A DNA stretch of 64,000 nt from Tolypothrix sp. NIES-4075 (GCF_002218085.1 NZ_BDUC01000009.1:124001-188000); one strand, 5' to 3'; shown: positions 16,819 through 26,793, counted from the stretch's first letter. Program-made: numbers and translations. Notes: a model not told the origin generated them from the sequence alone.

Positions 16819-17184
16819 AGCTGCTTACGCACAAACACAATTACTTCTGCTTGCTGACTTGTTAAAAGTTGTAAGCGTTCCTTAGTTGAAATTTTAACCA
16901 GTTAGTACCAACTGGTTAAAATTGCAACTTAAGTGCGAACTAACTTGCGCCACCAGTCTTTAAGGCTGCTCTACGGCACACCACACGGTTTGAATGTAAG
17001 TGTTATCCTAGACTTGCAACTATATGCAAGCATTATATGCAATATCAGTTAATTTCTACACTTCTCTCCCCTACTAAAGATAATTATAATCTCTTAGTGG
17101 CTCTAATTAAAAGTGCCTTCTTAGGGTGAGGTCTTCTCAGTAAATTTACGCCTATCCTGTGAACAAAAACCAATCAAGCAAAAG
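16819..17184. other. Intergenic, contains one perfect inverted repeat
   Basis: About 366 bp without a gene. Apart from the palindrome at 16890-16923 it has no recognised element. The right-hand half is probably the promoter of the small membrane protein at 17185. Confidence 0.5.
16890..16923. terminator. Perfect 14-bp inverted repeat, candidate bidirectional terminator
   Basis: AATTTTAACCAGTT, 6-nt loop AGTACC, AACTGGTTAAAATT. The stem is perfect over 14 bp, with A-tract and T-tract arms, 72 bp after the Hlip stop. It could equally be a dyad operator. Confidence 0.5.
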
Positions 17185-17478
17185 ATGAATGCTGTATTAC
17201 CTCGTTTTTTGAAGTCAGCGTACCGTAGAGAACCCTTAATCACTGGATTGATTACGATGGGCATTGTCGAGGCGCTGATTGGTGGATTTGACGATAGCTG
17301 GTCGTTGTTCGCTTTTGGTTTGGGAACTGCTGGTATAACCCTTGCATGGCGCTGGTGGCATATTCAGCAGAGTCGCCCTTTACCAGAAGATCCTGTCGTG
17401 CAACATTATTTGCCCTCTCGCTCGTCTAGCTCTGCTTTACCCCTTCTAACCGTTTCTAAGAAAAAACCACCCTTGTAA
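17185..17478 (+). CDS. Small conserved membrane protein, unknown function
   Basis: 97 residues. Two hydrophobic segments at about 17-35 (ITGLITMGIVEALIGGF) and 40-56 (SLFAFGLGTAGITLAWRWW) suggest a two-helix hairpin, followed by a basic, proline- and serine-rich cytoplasmic tail. I do not recognise a named family, though the composition is like conserved cyanobacterial membrane hypotheticals. It stands alone between the Hlip and WD40 genes. Confidence 0.65.
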   Translation: MNAVLPRFLKSAYRREPLITGLITMGIVEALIGGFDDSWSLFAFGLGTAGITLAWRWWHIQQSRPLPEDPVVQHYLPSRSSSSALPLLTVSKKKPPL

Positions 17479-17534
17479 AAAGTTAGGAGGCGCAAAGGCG
17501 CGGAATAAAACTTATAACTCATAATTAAGTAAGT

Positions 17535-17601
17535 GAGCGGTAAACCGCTCAGGCAGAGGTTTTAAGGGCTGAAGCGCGGAGCTTTCCCGTAGGGTAGCCC
17601 T
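17535..17601. repeat. Two small inverted repeats
   Basis: GAGCGG-TAAA-CCGCTC at 17535-17550 and AGGGCT...AGCCCT at 17565-17601 form two successive hairpins after the small membrane protein. The first could terminate transcription but lacks a T run. Confidence 0.5.
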
Positions 17602-17690
17602 GACTACAAAATTCCGTTTATTTATGCCCATCTACTTAATAACTGAGAAAAATTAATTAACGCGCAAGAATGAAAAAGTGAGGAAAAAGA

Positions 17691-18746
17691 GTGAGGAGTA
17701 AGGGAAAAGGTAGGGGCGGTATTTTCTTTCGACCGTATATTATTTTTGCATTTGTTACAGCTGTTGCCCTTCCTGTTACGTTCTGGGAAGGGTTTGATGT
17801 TCGTGCGGCTGATGGTACTGTTGAAGTAGTACCGTCCCAAGCTCCTCAAAGCTTTGCTAATCCACAGTTACTTTATAGTTTTAGCGGACACGCAGGAACG
17901 ATTAAATCTTTAGCCTTCAGTCCAGATAGCAACGTTCTGGTGAGTGGCGGTGCTGAAAATGAAGGTGTAATTCGCTTGTGGAATACACACAATGGTAAAA
18001 GGGTAGGGACTATTCGCAAAGCGCAAAAAACAGCTGTGGAATCTTTGTTGATTTCACCAGATGGTAAAACTTTAGTCAGCTGCGGTAATGACAATACTAT
18101 CAATCTTTGGAACCTGAAAAGGAATTACTTTACCCGGTCTTTTGTCGGGCATACCAGTAATATATTGTCTTTAGCGGTATCGCCTGATAGTAAGGTTCTT
18201 GTTAGTGGTGCTTTAGATGGGATTCGCATGTGGGATTTGTTACAGCAGCGCCCTTTAGCTACTCTGGCACGCTTTGATAATGCGATTTTTACGCTGGCGA
18301 TAAGTCCTGATGGTCAGATGCTTGCTAGCGGCGATAATAAAGGTGTAATTAAACTGTGGGATTTAAGTACTGGTAAGTTAATCCGTGGATTTACAGCGCA
18401 TTATAATACAGTCAGCGCGGTAGCTTTTACACCAGACGGGAAAACTTTAGTTAGTGGTAGCCGCGATCGCACAATTAAACTTTGGAATTTGAATACTGGA
18501 GAACTCGCGAAAACTCTTACAGGACATGATAACTGGGTGAATGCGATCGCCATTAATCCAGATGGACAAACTCTGGCTAGTGCTGGTAGAGATGGTATTA
18601 AAGTGTGGAATTTGACTACAGGCGAGTTAATAAAGACACTTTACGGACATTCAGATTGGGTGAGTGCGATCGCTTTTAGTCCTGATGGTAAAATGCTGGC
18701 TAGCGGTGGTTTTGATAAAAAGGTCAAGCTTTGGCGAAGTCAGTAA
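17691..18746 (+). CDS. Seven-bladed WD40 repeat protein, exported or membrane-anchored
   Basis: 351 residues from a GTG at 17691. A basic start and one hydrophobic segment (FFRPYIIFAFVTAVALPVTF, about residues 12-31) suggest a signal peptide or membrane anchor. Seven WD40 units follow from about residue 60 to the end, each with the GH...SPDGK.L.SG...I.LWN pattern, enough to close one seven-bladed propeller. It should be a periplasmic or thylakoid-lumen scaffold for protein contacts; the partner is unknown. No enzymatic domain is fused, unlike many cyanobacterial WD40 proteins. Confidence 0.9.
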   Translation: MRSKGKGRGGIFFRPYIIFAFVTAVALPVTFWEGFDVRAADGTVEVVPSQAPQSFANPQLLYSFSGHAGTIKSLAFSPDSNVLVSGGAENEGVIRLWNTHNGKRVGTIRKAQKTAVESLLISPDGKTLVSCGNDNTINLWNLKRNYFTRSFVGHTSNILSLAVSPDSKVLVSGALDGIRMWDLLQQRPLATLARFDNAIFTLAISPDGQMLASGDNKGVIKLWDLSTGKLIRGFTAHYNTVSAVAFTPDGKTLVSGSRDRTIKLWNLNTGELAKTLTGHDNWVNAIAINPDGQTLASAGRDGIKVWNLTTGELIKTLYGHSDWVSAIAFSPDGKMLASGGFDKKVKLWRSQ

Positions 18747-18785
18747 ATTAAAGTAAACAGCCACCAAAACTTTCGCTGATATTTA

Positions 18786-19640
18786 TTGTGTACTTTGAAA
18801 GCTAAAGTAATCCTGGAGCAAGTTAAATTCTGGCGGGTGCGAGACTTGGATAATCTGGAACTTCTTCGGGTTATGCATATGAACGATTCGTCCGCACGGC
18901 ATATTCATGAAACCTTTGCTATTGGCATTGTTGAGCAGGGAAAGACATTTTTTAATTATAGGAATGAGGCTCATTTTGCTTACTTTGGTAGCGTGGTAGT
19001 GATTAATCCTGGAGATGTTCACGCAAATGGTTCATTGCTGCAAGAAAGCTGTACTTATCGCATGATGTACCCCAGTAATGCTTTGCTACAACAGGCAATG
19101 TGCAAAATGACAGGTGAGGGACAAAAGATTCCCTTATTCTCAAATCCGATTATTCAGGACAATCTACTTGCTCAAAAGATTTACAAGTTTCATCAGGATT
19201 TGGAAACGCCACCCCATCTTTTGGAGTCAGAAGCAATCCTTATAGAAATTCTTACCCAGCTTTTTGGGCGATATGCTGATGAAAAAATGGCGTTCAATCT
19301 CATTGGTAAAGAAAATCGTGCTGTTGGGCAAATTAAGGATTACTTACAGGCAAACTACACAGCAAACGTGTCATTGAAGCAGCTTTCTCAAATCACGCAC
19401 CTTAGTCCATTTCATCTCACTCGAGTGTTTTGCCGAGAAGTCGGCTTGCCACCCCACGCTTATTTAACACAATTGCGGGTTGTACAGGCAAAAAAACTCT
19501 TATCGCAAAACTGGGAGATATCCCAAGTTGCTGTCGAAACTGGTTTTACTCATCAAAGTCATCTCAATCGACATTTTAAGCGGATTATGGGAGTCACTCC
19601 AAGACAGTACAAATTAATGAGCAAAAACGTGCAAGATTAG
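18786..19640 (+). CDS. AraC-family transcriptional regulator
   Basis: Up to 284 residues from a TTG at 18786; the true start may be a few codons later. The N-terminal cupin-like ligand domain (residues 10-170) includes HIHETFAIGIVEQG and INPGDVHANG. The C-terminal AraC double helix-turn-helix (about 185-280) has VSLKQLSQITHLSPFHLTRVF and the closing GFTHQSHLNRHFKRIMGVTP. It activates or represses transcription in response to a small ligand. The methyltransferase gene lies 59 bp downstream on the same strand and may be coregulated. Confidence 0.9.
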   Translation: MCTLKAKVILEQVKFWRVRDLDNLELLRVMHMNDSSARHIHETFAIGIVEQGKTFFNYRNEAHFAYFGSVVVINPGDVHANGSLLQESCTYRMMYPSNALLQQAMCKMTGEGQKIPLFSNPIIQDNLLAQKIYKFHQDLETPPHLLESEAILIEILTQLFGRYADEKMAFNLIGKENRAVGQIKDYLQANYTANVSLKQLSQITHLSPFHLTRVFCREVGLPPHAYLTQLRVVQAKKLLSQNWEISQVAVETGFTHQSHLNRHFKRIMGVTPRQYKLMSKNVQD

Positions 19641-19699
19641 GTAAGTTGGGTTTTCTACGATAGGAAGAATCAAAAGAGACTAAAGGTTTGTAGAAAACA

Positions 19700-20488
19700 A
19701 TGACTAAGGTAGACCAAAGCACTCATAACTCATTAATCGTCGAGCAATTTACCAAACAAGCAATCCCGTTTACACAGAAATCAGAACACTCTAATGAAAA
19801 TGAATTTCAACTAATGTTTGCCTTGACCGAGGTTAGCTCCTCTGATAAAGTTTTGGATCTTGCCTGTGGTTCTGGGTTTGTCTCCTGTGCCTTTGCTAAA
19901 ATCGCACATCACGTAACGGGTATAGACGTAACACCTGCGATGATAGAGCGTGCTAGATTACTTCAACAAGAAAAGCAACTGAATAACCTATTTTGGCAAA
20001 TTGGCAATGTTCTACAGCTGCTTTATGAAGACGCAACATTTTCTCTAGTCATTACCCGATACAGTTTCCATCATTTCATTGATCCACAAGCTGTGCTCGC
20101 TCAAATGTGCCGGGTTTGTATGCCTGGTGGTAAAGTTGCTGTGGTGGATGTCACACCTGCACCGGGGAAGGTGACGGCTTACAATTATATGGAGAAACTG
20201 CGTGATCCTTCGCACACTAAAGCATTGACATTCGCTGAACTTCAGGAAATGTTTCATCAGGCAGGTTTAATTAACATTAAAACAGGCTCATATCAAGTTG
20301 AGATGCAGCTTGAAAAACAGTTACAGGCATCCTTTCCTAATCATGGTGACGCTAACAAAATACGTCAATTATTTATCGAAGACTTGACAACTGACAGCTT
20401 AGGGGTTAGTAGTTATCGCCGAGGGACTGAAATTTATTTTGCTTACCCTGTATCAGTAATTGTAGGTCAAAAGGATATTTTAAAATAA
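19700..20488 (+). CDS. Class I SAM-dependent methyltransferase
   Basis: 262 residues, Methyltransf_11/UbiE-like fold. Motif I is VLDLACGSGFVSCAFAKI near residue 51, the acidic end of strand 2 is TGIDVTPAMI, and motif IV is FSLVITRYSFHHFIDP. It transfers a methyl group from S-adenosylmethionine; the substrate cannot be told from the sequence. Cytosolic, no membrane helix. It follows the AraC regulator and ends at a strong bidirectional terminator. Confidence 0.9.
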   Translation: MTKVDQSTHNSLIVEQFTKQAIPFTQKSEHSNENEFQLMFALTEVSSSDKVLDLACGSGFVSCAFAKIAHHVTGIDVTPAMIERARLLQQEKQLNNLFWQIGNVLQLLYEDATFSLVITRYSFHHFIDPQAVLAQMCRVCMPGGKVAVVDVTPAPGKVTAYNYMEKLRDPSHTKALTFAELQEMFHQAGLINIKTGSYQVEMQLEKQLQASFPNHGDANKIRQLFIEDLTTDSLGVSSYRRGTEIYFAYPVSVIVGQKDILK

Positions 20489-20567
20489 CTTTAGTTGCTG
20501 GTTATCAACTAAGCGCGAATTTAATAGCGTCCAACTTTTCAATAGTTGAGGCTGGAAGCGGAAAATA

Positions 20568-20594
20568 AAAAACCCCCACTAACTGGGGGTTTTT
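20568..20594. terminator. Bidirectional intrinsic terminator
   Basis: AAAAACCCCCA, loop CTAAC, TGGGGGTTTTT: a perfect 11-bp stem with T runs on both strands, between the convergent methyltransferase and coxC genes. Confidence 0.9.
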
Positions 20595-20622
20595 ATAAAT
20601 AGCGGGGATAAAAAATGGATAC

Positions 20623-21246
20623 TTAAAGTAGGTATAGCAATCCGAAAAGGATAATCCAAATCACGTCAACGAAGTGCCAATAAATTTCCGCAGCTTCGAT
20701 GCCAAAATGCTTTTCGCTATTGTAGTGATCCTTGGTGCGCGATCGCCACAATACTGCAAGAATCGCGACAACGCCGATGGTAACGTGCAATCCGTGGAAA
20801 CCAGTCAAAACGTAAAATGCACTGGCAAACAAATTGGTAGTTAAACCAAATTCCAGATGGGTATATTCATATACCTGACCTAGTAAAAAAATAATACCCA
20901 TTGCCGCAGTTATCGCCAACCAAGTTCTCATTCCCCGCGCATCATTCTTTTTAATGGCGGTGTCAGCATTGTGCATGACAAAACTGCTAGCAATCAGATT
21001 GACAGTGTTGACTCCGGGGAGCAACAATTCTAATTCTGGCGTGCCTTCTGGGGGCCACGCAGGTAAAGTAGCACGGAAAGCTAGATAAGCTCCGAACAAT
21101 CCTAGAAAAATCATCCCCTCAGCGATGAGGAAAACAATTAGACCAAATATGCGATGGTCTGGATGTTCTTCATGATGAGCCTCTGTTGTCGCCGCGTGGT
21201 GATGGTTGAGAGCTGTTTTAGCTGGGTCAATAGTTTGACTTTGCAT
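20623..21246 (-). CDS. coxC: Cytochrome c oxidase subunit III
   Basis: 207-residue short (five-helix) bacterial-type subunit III of the aa3-type cytochrome c oxidase. The family landmarks FGLIVFLIAEGMIFLGLFGAYLAFR, FVLTGFHGLHV-type sequence (here YVLTGFHGLHVTIG) and IYWHFVDVIWIILFGLLYLL are all present. It stabilises the catalytic core in the thylakoid or plasma membrane. It is the last gene of coxB-coxA-coxC, 92 bp after coxA, and ends at the terminator at 20568-20594. Confidence 0.95.
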   Translation of the reverse strand: MQSQTIDPAKTALNHHHAATTEAHHEEHPDHRIFGLIVFLIAEGMIFLGLFGAYLAFRATLPAWPPEGTPELELLLPGVNTVNLIASSFVMHNADTAIKKNDARGMRTWLAITAAMGIIFLLGQVYEYTHLEFGLTTNLFASAFYVLTGFHGLHVTIGVVAILAVLWRSRTKDHYNSEKHFGIEAAEIYWHFVDVIWIILFGLLYLL

Positions 21247-21338
21247 GAATCTTCTAAAGGATAAAGTATTAAGGATGAAGTATGAAGGATAGAGGATGAA
21301 GTATTATTTTTCATACTTCATCCTTGAGCCTTCACCCT

Positions 21339-23075
21339 TTATTTCCGGTCTTCAGGATTTGCCGCAACCTTTGGATCTGGTTCGGCGCGTAATACAGAGT
21401 TAGGACCGCCAGACAATACTGGATTGGGATCGTCTAAGGGTACATCTTCTTTGGCTTTTTCCAAACCGTAGTCGTAGGGTCCGGTAGCCAATACTGGAAG
21501 TTTGTCAAAATTCTCAATTGCTGGCGGTGAGGTTGTCATCCACTCTAAAGTAAGTGCATCCCAAGGATTGTTGCCTGCTTTGGGACCATACATCCAACTC
21601 CAAATCGCATTGATAATGAAGGGGAATGTGGAAATCGCCAGTATATAAGCACCATAAGTGCAAATTTCATTCAAAGTTGTAAATTTTGGGTCATACTGGG
21701 CAACACGTCGGTTCATGCCCATCATTCCCAGCTTGTGCATCGGTAAAAATGCCATATTTAGACCGACGATAGTCAGAGTAAAGTGAACCTTACCCCAAAA
21801 TTCGTTGATCATTCGTCCCGTCATTTTCGGGAACCAGTGGTAAATCGCGGAATAAATGCCGAGAACGCTACCACCAAACAGGACATAATGCAAGTGTGCG
21901 ACAACAAAATACGTGTCGTGGACGTGAATATCAAACGGAACCGCAGCTAACATCACGCCACTGATTCCGCCGATAACGAAAGTGCCAACAAAGCCCATTG
22001 CAAACAACATGGCGGTAGTCAGGCGGATTTTGCCACCCCACATAGTTGCCAACCAGCTGAAAATTTTAATACCAGTAGGTACGGCGATGATCATGGTGGT
22101 GATCATGAAGAACATCCGCAACCAACCGGGGATACCGCTGGTGAACATGTGGTGCGCCCAAACGATTAGTCCCAAAAAGCTGATGGCGAGACTGGAGTAG
22201 GCGATCGCTTTATATCCAAAAACCGGCTTGCGGGAATGCACGGGGATCACTTCAGAAATCGCCCCAAAAAAGGGCAAAATCATGATATAAACCGCTGGGT
22301 GCGAGTAAAACCAGAACATGTGCTGGTACACAACCGGATCGCCACCACCAGTCGGGTTAAAAAATGTCGTTCCGGCAATTAAGTCAAAAGACAACAAAAT
22401 CAAACCCGCTGCTAGCACTGGTGTTGATACCAAAGTCAGCGCTGAGGTAGCAAACATTGCCCAGCAGAACAAGGGCATTTGATTGAAACCCATGCCAGGG
22501 ATACGCATCTTCAGCAGGGTAACAAGGAAATTAATTGCCCCCAAAATCGAAGATGTCCCCAGCAAAAGGACGCTCATAATCCATATTCCCTCACCCACTT
22601 GACCTGTAACCAAGCTCAAGGGAGGGTAGGAAGTCCAACCCGCATCTGGTGCATCGCCCACCACTAAACTGCTGATTAGCAATATACCAGCTGGCGGAAT
22701 CATCCAAAAAGCGACAGCATTCAAGCGGGGGAATGCCATATCCTTTGCCCCAATCATCAAGGGGATCAAGTAGTTAGCAAACCCCGCACCCGCTGGCACA
22801 ATCCACAAGAAAATCATGATTGTGGCGTGCAGCGTAAACAAACTGTTGTAAACTTCTGGCGTGACAAAATCCGTTTCTGGCGTTCGCAGTTCCGTGCGAA
22901 CTAAGTCAGCCATTACCCCGCCCATGCAGTAAAAAATGAATGTAGTAACTAGGTACTGAATTCCAATTACCTTATGGTCGGTATTAAAGCCGAAGTAGTC
23001 TTGCCATTTTCTAATCCCTGGTTCCTCATTCAAGGCAGGGGTATTCGCAGTTTCCTGCAACTGTGCTTGTGTCAT
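21339..23075 (-). CDS. coxA: Cytochrome c oxidase subunit I
   Basis: Catalytic heme-copper subunit with 12 transmembrane helices, 578 residues from the ATG at 23075. The frame is open to 23141 but the extra 22 residues come from an STRR-like repeat. FWFYSHPAVYIMILPFFG carries the CuB His cross-linked to Tyr, followed by HH ligands (VWAHHMFTSG). DTYFVVAHLHYVLFGG carries the two His ligands of heme a3 and heme a. It reduces O2 to water and pumps protons. Cotranscribed with coxB and coxC. Confidence 0.96.
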   Translation of the reverse strand: MTQAQLQETANTPALNEEPGIRKWQDYFGFNTDHKVIGIQYLVTTFIFYCMGGVMADLVRTELRTPETDFVTPEVYNSLFTLHATIMIFLWIVPAGAGFANYLIPLMIGAKDMAFPRLNAVAFWMIPPAGILLISSLVVGDAPDAGWTSYPPLSLVTGQVGEGIWIMSVLLLGTSSILGAINFLVTLLKMRIPGMGFNQMPLFCWAMFATSALTLVSTPVLAAGLILLSFDLIAGTTFFNPTGGGDPVVYQHMFWFYSHPAVYIMILPFFGAISEVIPVHSRKPVFGYKAIAYSSLAISFLGLIVWAHHMFTSGIPGWLRMFFMITTMIIAVPTGIKIFSWLATMWGGKIRLTTAMLFAMGFVGTFVIGGISGVMLAAVPFDIHVHDTYFVVAHLHYVLFGGSVLGIYSAIYHWFPKMTGRMINEFWGKVHFTLTIVGLNMAFLPMHKLGMMGMNRRVAQYDPKFTTLNEICTYGAYILAISTFPFIINAIWSWMYGPKAGNNPWDALTLEWMTTSPPAIENFDKLPVLATGPYDYGLEKAKEDVPLDDPNPVLSGGPNSVLRAEPDPKVAANPEDRK

Positions 23076-23158
23076 AAAAGTCCTTTTGGTTGTTGGTTGT
23101 TGGTTGTTAATAGTTAGTAGAACAACGCTCCTACTAACCACTAACCACTAACCAATAA

Positions 23159-24241
23159 CTAATGGTGAATTTGATGTAAAATTTCTGGCTGAATTCCCAT
23201 ATCCTTGGTGTAAGGAGCGAGAAATTTATCTGGTGATATGTCCTCGGTGTTGACAGCAACGGCTTGATTTAGTGTTTCAGCGCTGGCAACTAGTTGCTCT
23301 TGTACCCAGTTATCAAAAGCTTCCTGCTTTTCTACAATAACTTGTGTTCTCATTGCGCCGTGGTACGGACCGCAAAGTTCAGCACAGATAAGGTCATAAT
23401 CACCCTCTTTTTTCGGTGTAAAGCGAATTTCACTTTGCCGACCAGGAATTATATCTTGCTTGAGGCGAAATTCTGGCACCCAAAAGGCATGAATGACATC
23501 GTTGGCGCTCATGTTGAGTTGCACTTCGCGTCCGATGGGAACATGGAGTTCACCGGAGGTAACACCAGTTTCTGGATAGGTAAAAATGAATGCGTACTGC
23601 ATACCCGTAACGTTCACTACCATTGCCGGTGGTTTGCCTTCTTTTCCGGGAACCGGACCGATGGTGGGAGCAACAATACCTACACCCGGGGCATTTCGCT
23701 TTTGGGGAATTTGGTCAGCATTGCGGACTGCTGCTGTAGCGGGGTCTTGCATTGCCTCATCAGATTTCTGCTGATTGAGGTTGGGTTCTGTGCTGGGTGG
23801 CGTATCGTTTAGAGTTGCTGCGATCGCTGCCCCAGGCATTTTCATCGACTGCTGCATAATTGGGGCTTCGTGGACGGCATGGGGGTTAAAGCCACCCATT
23901 TCGTTGTACACGTCGAAGCTGTAAACAGAAATACCGATAACGATAATTGCTGGGATCGCCGTCCAAAGAATTTCTAAAGGTATGTTGCCTTCGACGGGTG
24001 GTCCGTCAGAGTTGTCGCCAGGACGACGACGGTATTTAAAGGCACTATAAATCAAAATACCCTCAACGAGCAAAAATATACCCGTTGAGACGACCATCAT
24101 CGTGTTAAACAGACCATCCACTAAATCGGCTTCGTCAGTTGCTGCTGTAGGCAACAGACCGTGATTTTGACCGTACCAGAGGCTGACCAGTGTCAGCAGG
24201 ATGCCAATGAGTAACGTCCAGATTGAACTTGGAATTTTCAC
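23159..24241 (-). CDS. coxB: Cytochrome c oxidase subunit II
   Basis: 360 residues with two N-terminal transmembrane helices (about 9-27 and 48-68) and a lumenal/periplasmic cupredoxin domain. The dinuclear CuA site is visible: His in VIHAFWVPEF and CAELCGPYHGAM (Cys-x3-Cys, His). Between the helices and the cupredoxin fold lies an insert rich in Pro, Asn and Gln (about residues 130-205), which makes it longer than minimal CoxB. It accepts electrons from cytochrome c6 or plastocyanin. First gene of the cox operon, divergent from ctaA. Confidence 0.95.
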   Translation of the reverse strand: MKIPSSIWTLLIGILLTLVSLWYGQNHGLLPTAATDEADLVDGLFNTMMVVSTGIFLLVEGILIYSAFKYRRRPGDNSDGPPVEGNIPLEILWTAIPAIIVIGISVYSFDVYNEMGGFNPHAVHEAPIMQQSMKMPGAAIAATLNDTPPSTEPNLNQQKSDEAMQDPATAAVRNADQIPQKRNAPGVGIVAPTIGPVPGKEGKPPAMVVNVTGMQYAFIFTYPETGVTSGELHVPIGREVQLNMSANDVIHAFWVPEFRLKQDIIPGRQSEIRFTPKKEGDYDLICAELCGPYHGAMRTQVIVEKQEAFDNWVQEQLVASAETLNQAVAVNTEDISPDKFLAPYTKDMGIQPEILHQIHH

Positions 24242-24679
24242 GGTTGATTAGAGTTAATGACTTTACTATTTAAAGACAGAGCTGCTTACATACTACGGTA
24301 GTCCAGCCTATAAGACATTGAGTATAAAGGTCTGAAATTTTTATTAATTTTTTTTGGAGCTTTTCTCATTTTTACTTAGGGGGATTTGCTAGATATTGCC
24401 AAGGATAGATGTAAATCAATGACAAAAATTTAACAAAGAATTTAGATAAGTTAAATCATTGCCATTAATCAAATGCCGACAAAAGAGAAAATTCTCTAAA
24501 GCTTTTGGCTAAAAGTCGATTCGTTCATTCACAGTATAAATCAGAGCTAATCTTTAACCTTGGTTTATACGCTAGGGTGGTTAGGAGAAGGACACTTGCG
24601 CTTTTGGGGCAGAGTGTATCCTAACTGACAAATTTTAGAATTTTAAAGGCTTACTCATAGCTGGCATAAGGTATCATTC
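24242..24679. other. Divergent promoter region coxB / ctaA
   Basis: 438 bp with no gene. An imperfect inverted repeat GTTAGGA...GTATCCTAAC spans about 24580-24625 upstream of ctaA. Otherwise A+T-rich. It must hold both promoters, allowing coordinated control of the oxidase and heme A genes; no specific operator could be named. Confidence 0.5.
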
Positions 24680-25654
24680 ATGAGTGAATTTGTCCTAGAA
24701 CAACAAAATGAAGCGGCACAAGAGCAGCAAAAACCCAAGGAAATGATTCGTCGCTTGGTGTGGAAAATTTGTGTAGCCACCTTAATTTTGATGGCAATAG
24801 GCAGCGCCACCCGCGTGATGAATGCTGGACTCGCTTGCCCAGATTGGCCTTTGTGCTACGGGGAACTTGTGCCAGCTAAACAAATGAATTTCCAAGTTTT
24901 TCTGGAGTGGTTTCACAGGTTGGATGCTTCGTTGATTGGATTAAGTGCGATCGCACTGGCTGCATTAAGCTGGTGGCATCGTCGATATGTACCTAACTGG
25001 CTTCCTTGGACTTCTCTTTTCTCGCTGTTTTTAATTGTCTTCCAAGGCATCTTGGGCGGACTCACCGTTACTCAACTTTTGCGCTTTGATATCGTTACCG
25101 CGCATTTGGCAACGGCATTGTTATTTTTCACTACTCTACTCGTTATCGGCACGGCACTCGCCCCCTACCAAGGAACTGGAACTGTTGGTAAGTTACCTTG
25201 GGTAAGTTTAACCGCCGCTGTTTTAGTTTATCTACAAAGTTTGCTTGGTGCTTTGGTAGGATCTCGCTGGGCACTACATCAATGCTTTGGCGGTTCTCAA
25301 CTTTGTGCTGTAATGTACAGTCATATCGGTGGGGTAGTGCCGCCAACAGTAGCAACTTTGGCTGTAGTATTTCTCTCATTGCGTACACCAGCACTACATC
25401 CTGCTTTGCGGCAATTAGCTAAGATAACTGCTGGACTGCTAGTTTTACAGATTTTGTTGGGAGTTGCCACTTTTAAGTTACATCTCCAAGTCGAGCCACT
25501 TACCGTCTCTCACCAACTTATTGGCGCGTGTTTGCTGGGTACTTTGGTAATTTTCACGGTTCTCTCATTGCGTGATTTGGCTACTAGTCGTGGTATTAAC
25601 GCTTACTCATCTGCTGTCACGGCGACTACAAGTGTAGATGGAGTGAATTTATAA
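24680..25654 (+). CDS. ctaA: Heme A synthase (COX15/CtaA)
   Basis: 324-residue integral membrane enzyme that oxidises the C8 methyl of heme O to the formyl group of heme A. About eight transmembrane helices with conserved heme-ligating histidines, e.g. FLEWFHRLDASLIGL, VTAHLATALLFF and VSHQLIGACLL, and the ALACPDWPLC-type loop (here AGLACPDWPLCYGE) with paired Cys. It is transcribed away from coxBAC, with ctaB 100 bp downstream, so it supplies the cofactor for the neighbouring oxidase. Confidence 0.95.
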   Translation: MSEFVLEQQNEAAQEQQKPKEMIRRLVWKICVATLILMAIGSATRVMNAGLACPDWPLCYGELVPAKQMNFQVFLEWFHRLDASLIGLSAIALAALSWWHRRYVPNWLPWTSLFSLFLIVFQGILGGLTVTQLLRFDIVTAHLATALLFFTTLLVIGTALAPYQGTGTVGKLPWVSLTAAVLVYLQSLLGALVGSRWALHQCFGGSQLCAVMYSHIGGVVPPTVATLAVVFLSLRTPALHPALRQLAKITAGLLVLQILLGVATFKLHLQVEPLTVSHQLIGACLLGTLVIFTVLSLRDLATSRGINAYSSAVTATTSVDGVNL

Positions 25655-25754
25655 GTTAAATGCGAGTGCTGTGTGTTGTCTTTTTGTTGGACTATAAAAG
25701 CCAGAGGCGATAACGATAGCACAAAAATTGAACAAATAAGGAATTAGAGTCAAC

Positions 25755-26708
25755 ATGATTGAGACTAATGTCTCGAAGCACCACCAAACATTTTCCCAAG
25801 TTATTCAAAGCTACTACCAGCTGACTAAGCCTCGGATTATTCCGCTGCTATTGATTACTACTGCTGGTAGTATGTGGATTGCCGGTGAGGGAAAAGTAGA
25901 TCCATTGCTGTTGTTAGTAACTCTTACTGGTGGTACTTTGGCAGCTGCTAGCGCTCAAACGATTAATTGTATCTATGACCGAGATATTGATTATGATATG
26001 GAGCGCACTCGTCATCGTCCTTTGCCATCTGGTAGGATACAGCCTCGTGATGCTTTGATTTTTGCGATCGCTCTTGCTGTTGTTTCTTTCAGTCTGCTTT
26101 TTGTATTTGCCAATTTACTAGCCGCAATGCTGGCAATGTCTGGTATTGTATTTTATATATTGGTCTACACTCACTGGCTAAAACGCTCTAGTACCCAAAA
26201 TATTGTCATTGGTGGAGCTGCGGGGGCGATTCCGGCGCTGGTTGGTTGGGCGGCTGTCACGGGAACTTTAAGTTGGGTTGCTTGGTTACTTTTTGCAATC
26301 GTCTTTGTTTGGACACCTCCCCATTTCTGGGCTTTGGCGTTGATGATTCGGGATGATTACGCAAAAGTAGGGATACCAATGTTACCAGTTGTTGCGGGTA
26401 ATGAAGCGACGGTGCGGCAGATTTGGTTTTACACGCTAATTTTGGTGCCAACTACGCTGCTATTAGTTTATCCGTTACATGCGACGGGAATTGTTTATGC
26501 AGCGATCGCACTTGCTTTGGGAGGATTATTTATCCTCAAGGCTTGGCACTTGTTGCACAATCCAGGCGATCGCACATTGGCTAAAGATTTATTTCTCTAT
26601 TCCATCTCTTACATGATGCTGTTGTGTCTGAGTATGGTGATTGATAGTCTTTCTTTGACTCATCGTGTAATTAGTTTTGTGGCAAGTCAGTTGCATTTGG
26701 TTAGCTAA
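25755..26708 (+). CDS. ctaB: Protoheme IX farnesyltransferase (heme O synthase)
   Basis: 317-residue UbiA-superfamily membrane prenyltransferase that attaches farnesyl to heme B to give heme O. The Asp-rich prenyl-diphosphate motif is NCIYDRDIDYDMERTRHRPL (about residues 73-92). A second acidic loop, MIRDDYAKVGIPMLPV, lies near residue 196. Nine hydrophobic helices. Downstream of ctaA; followed by a clear terminator at 26794-26827. Confidence 0.96.
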   Translation: MIETNVSKHHQTFSQVIQSYYQLTKPRIIPLLLITTAGSMWIAGEGKVDPLLLLVTLTGGTLAAASAQTINCIYDRDIDYDMERTRHRPLPSGRIQPRDALIFAIALAVVSFSLLFVFANLLAAMLAMSGIVFYILVYTHWLKRSSTQNIVIGGAAGAIPALVGWAAVTGTLSWVAWLLFAIVFVWTPPHFWALALMIRDDYAKVGIPMLPVVAGNEATVRQIWFYTLILVPTTLLLVYPLHATGIVYAAIALALGGLFILKAWHLLHNPGDRTLAKDLFLYSISYMMLLCLSMVIDSLSLTHRVISFVASQLHLVS

Positions 26709-26793
26709 TTGGCTGATAATAAACCGGGTTTTTCAGAAAAATCCGGTCACTTAAAATGTGCGATCGCATTCTAACTGCTTTTAATATCGCAAA

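Noticed and set aside
23294..23812. Open frame of 172 codons on the plus strand opposite coxB
   Set aside because: It lies wholly within a confidently assigned, conserved gene on the other strand and its product has no recognisable domain.
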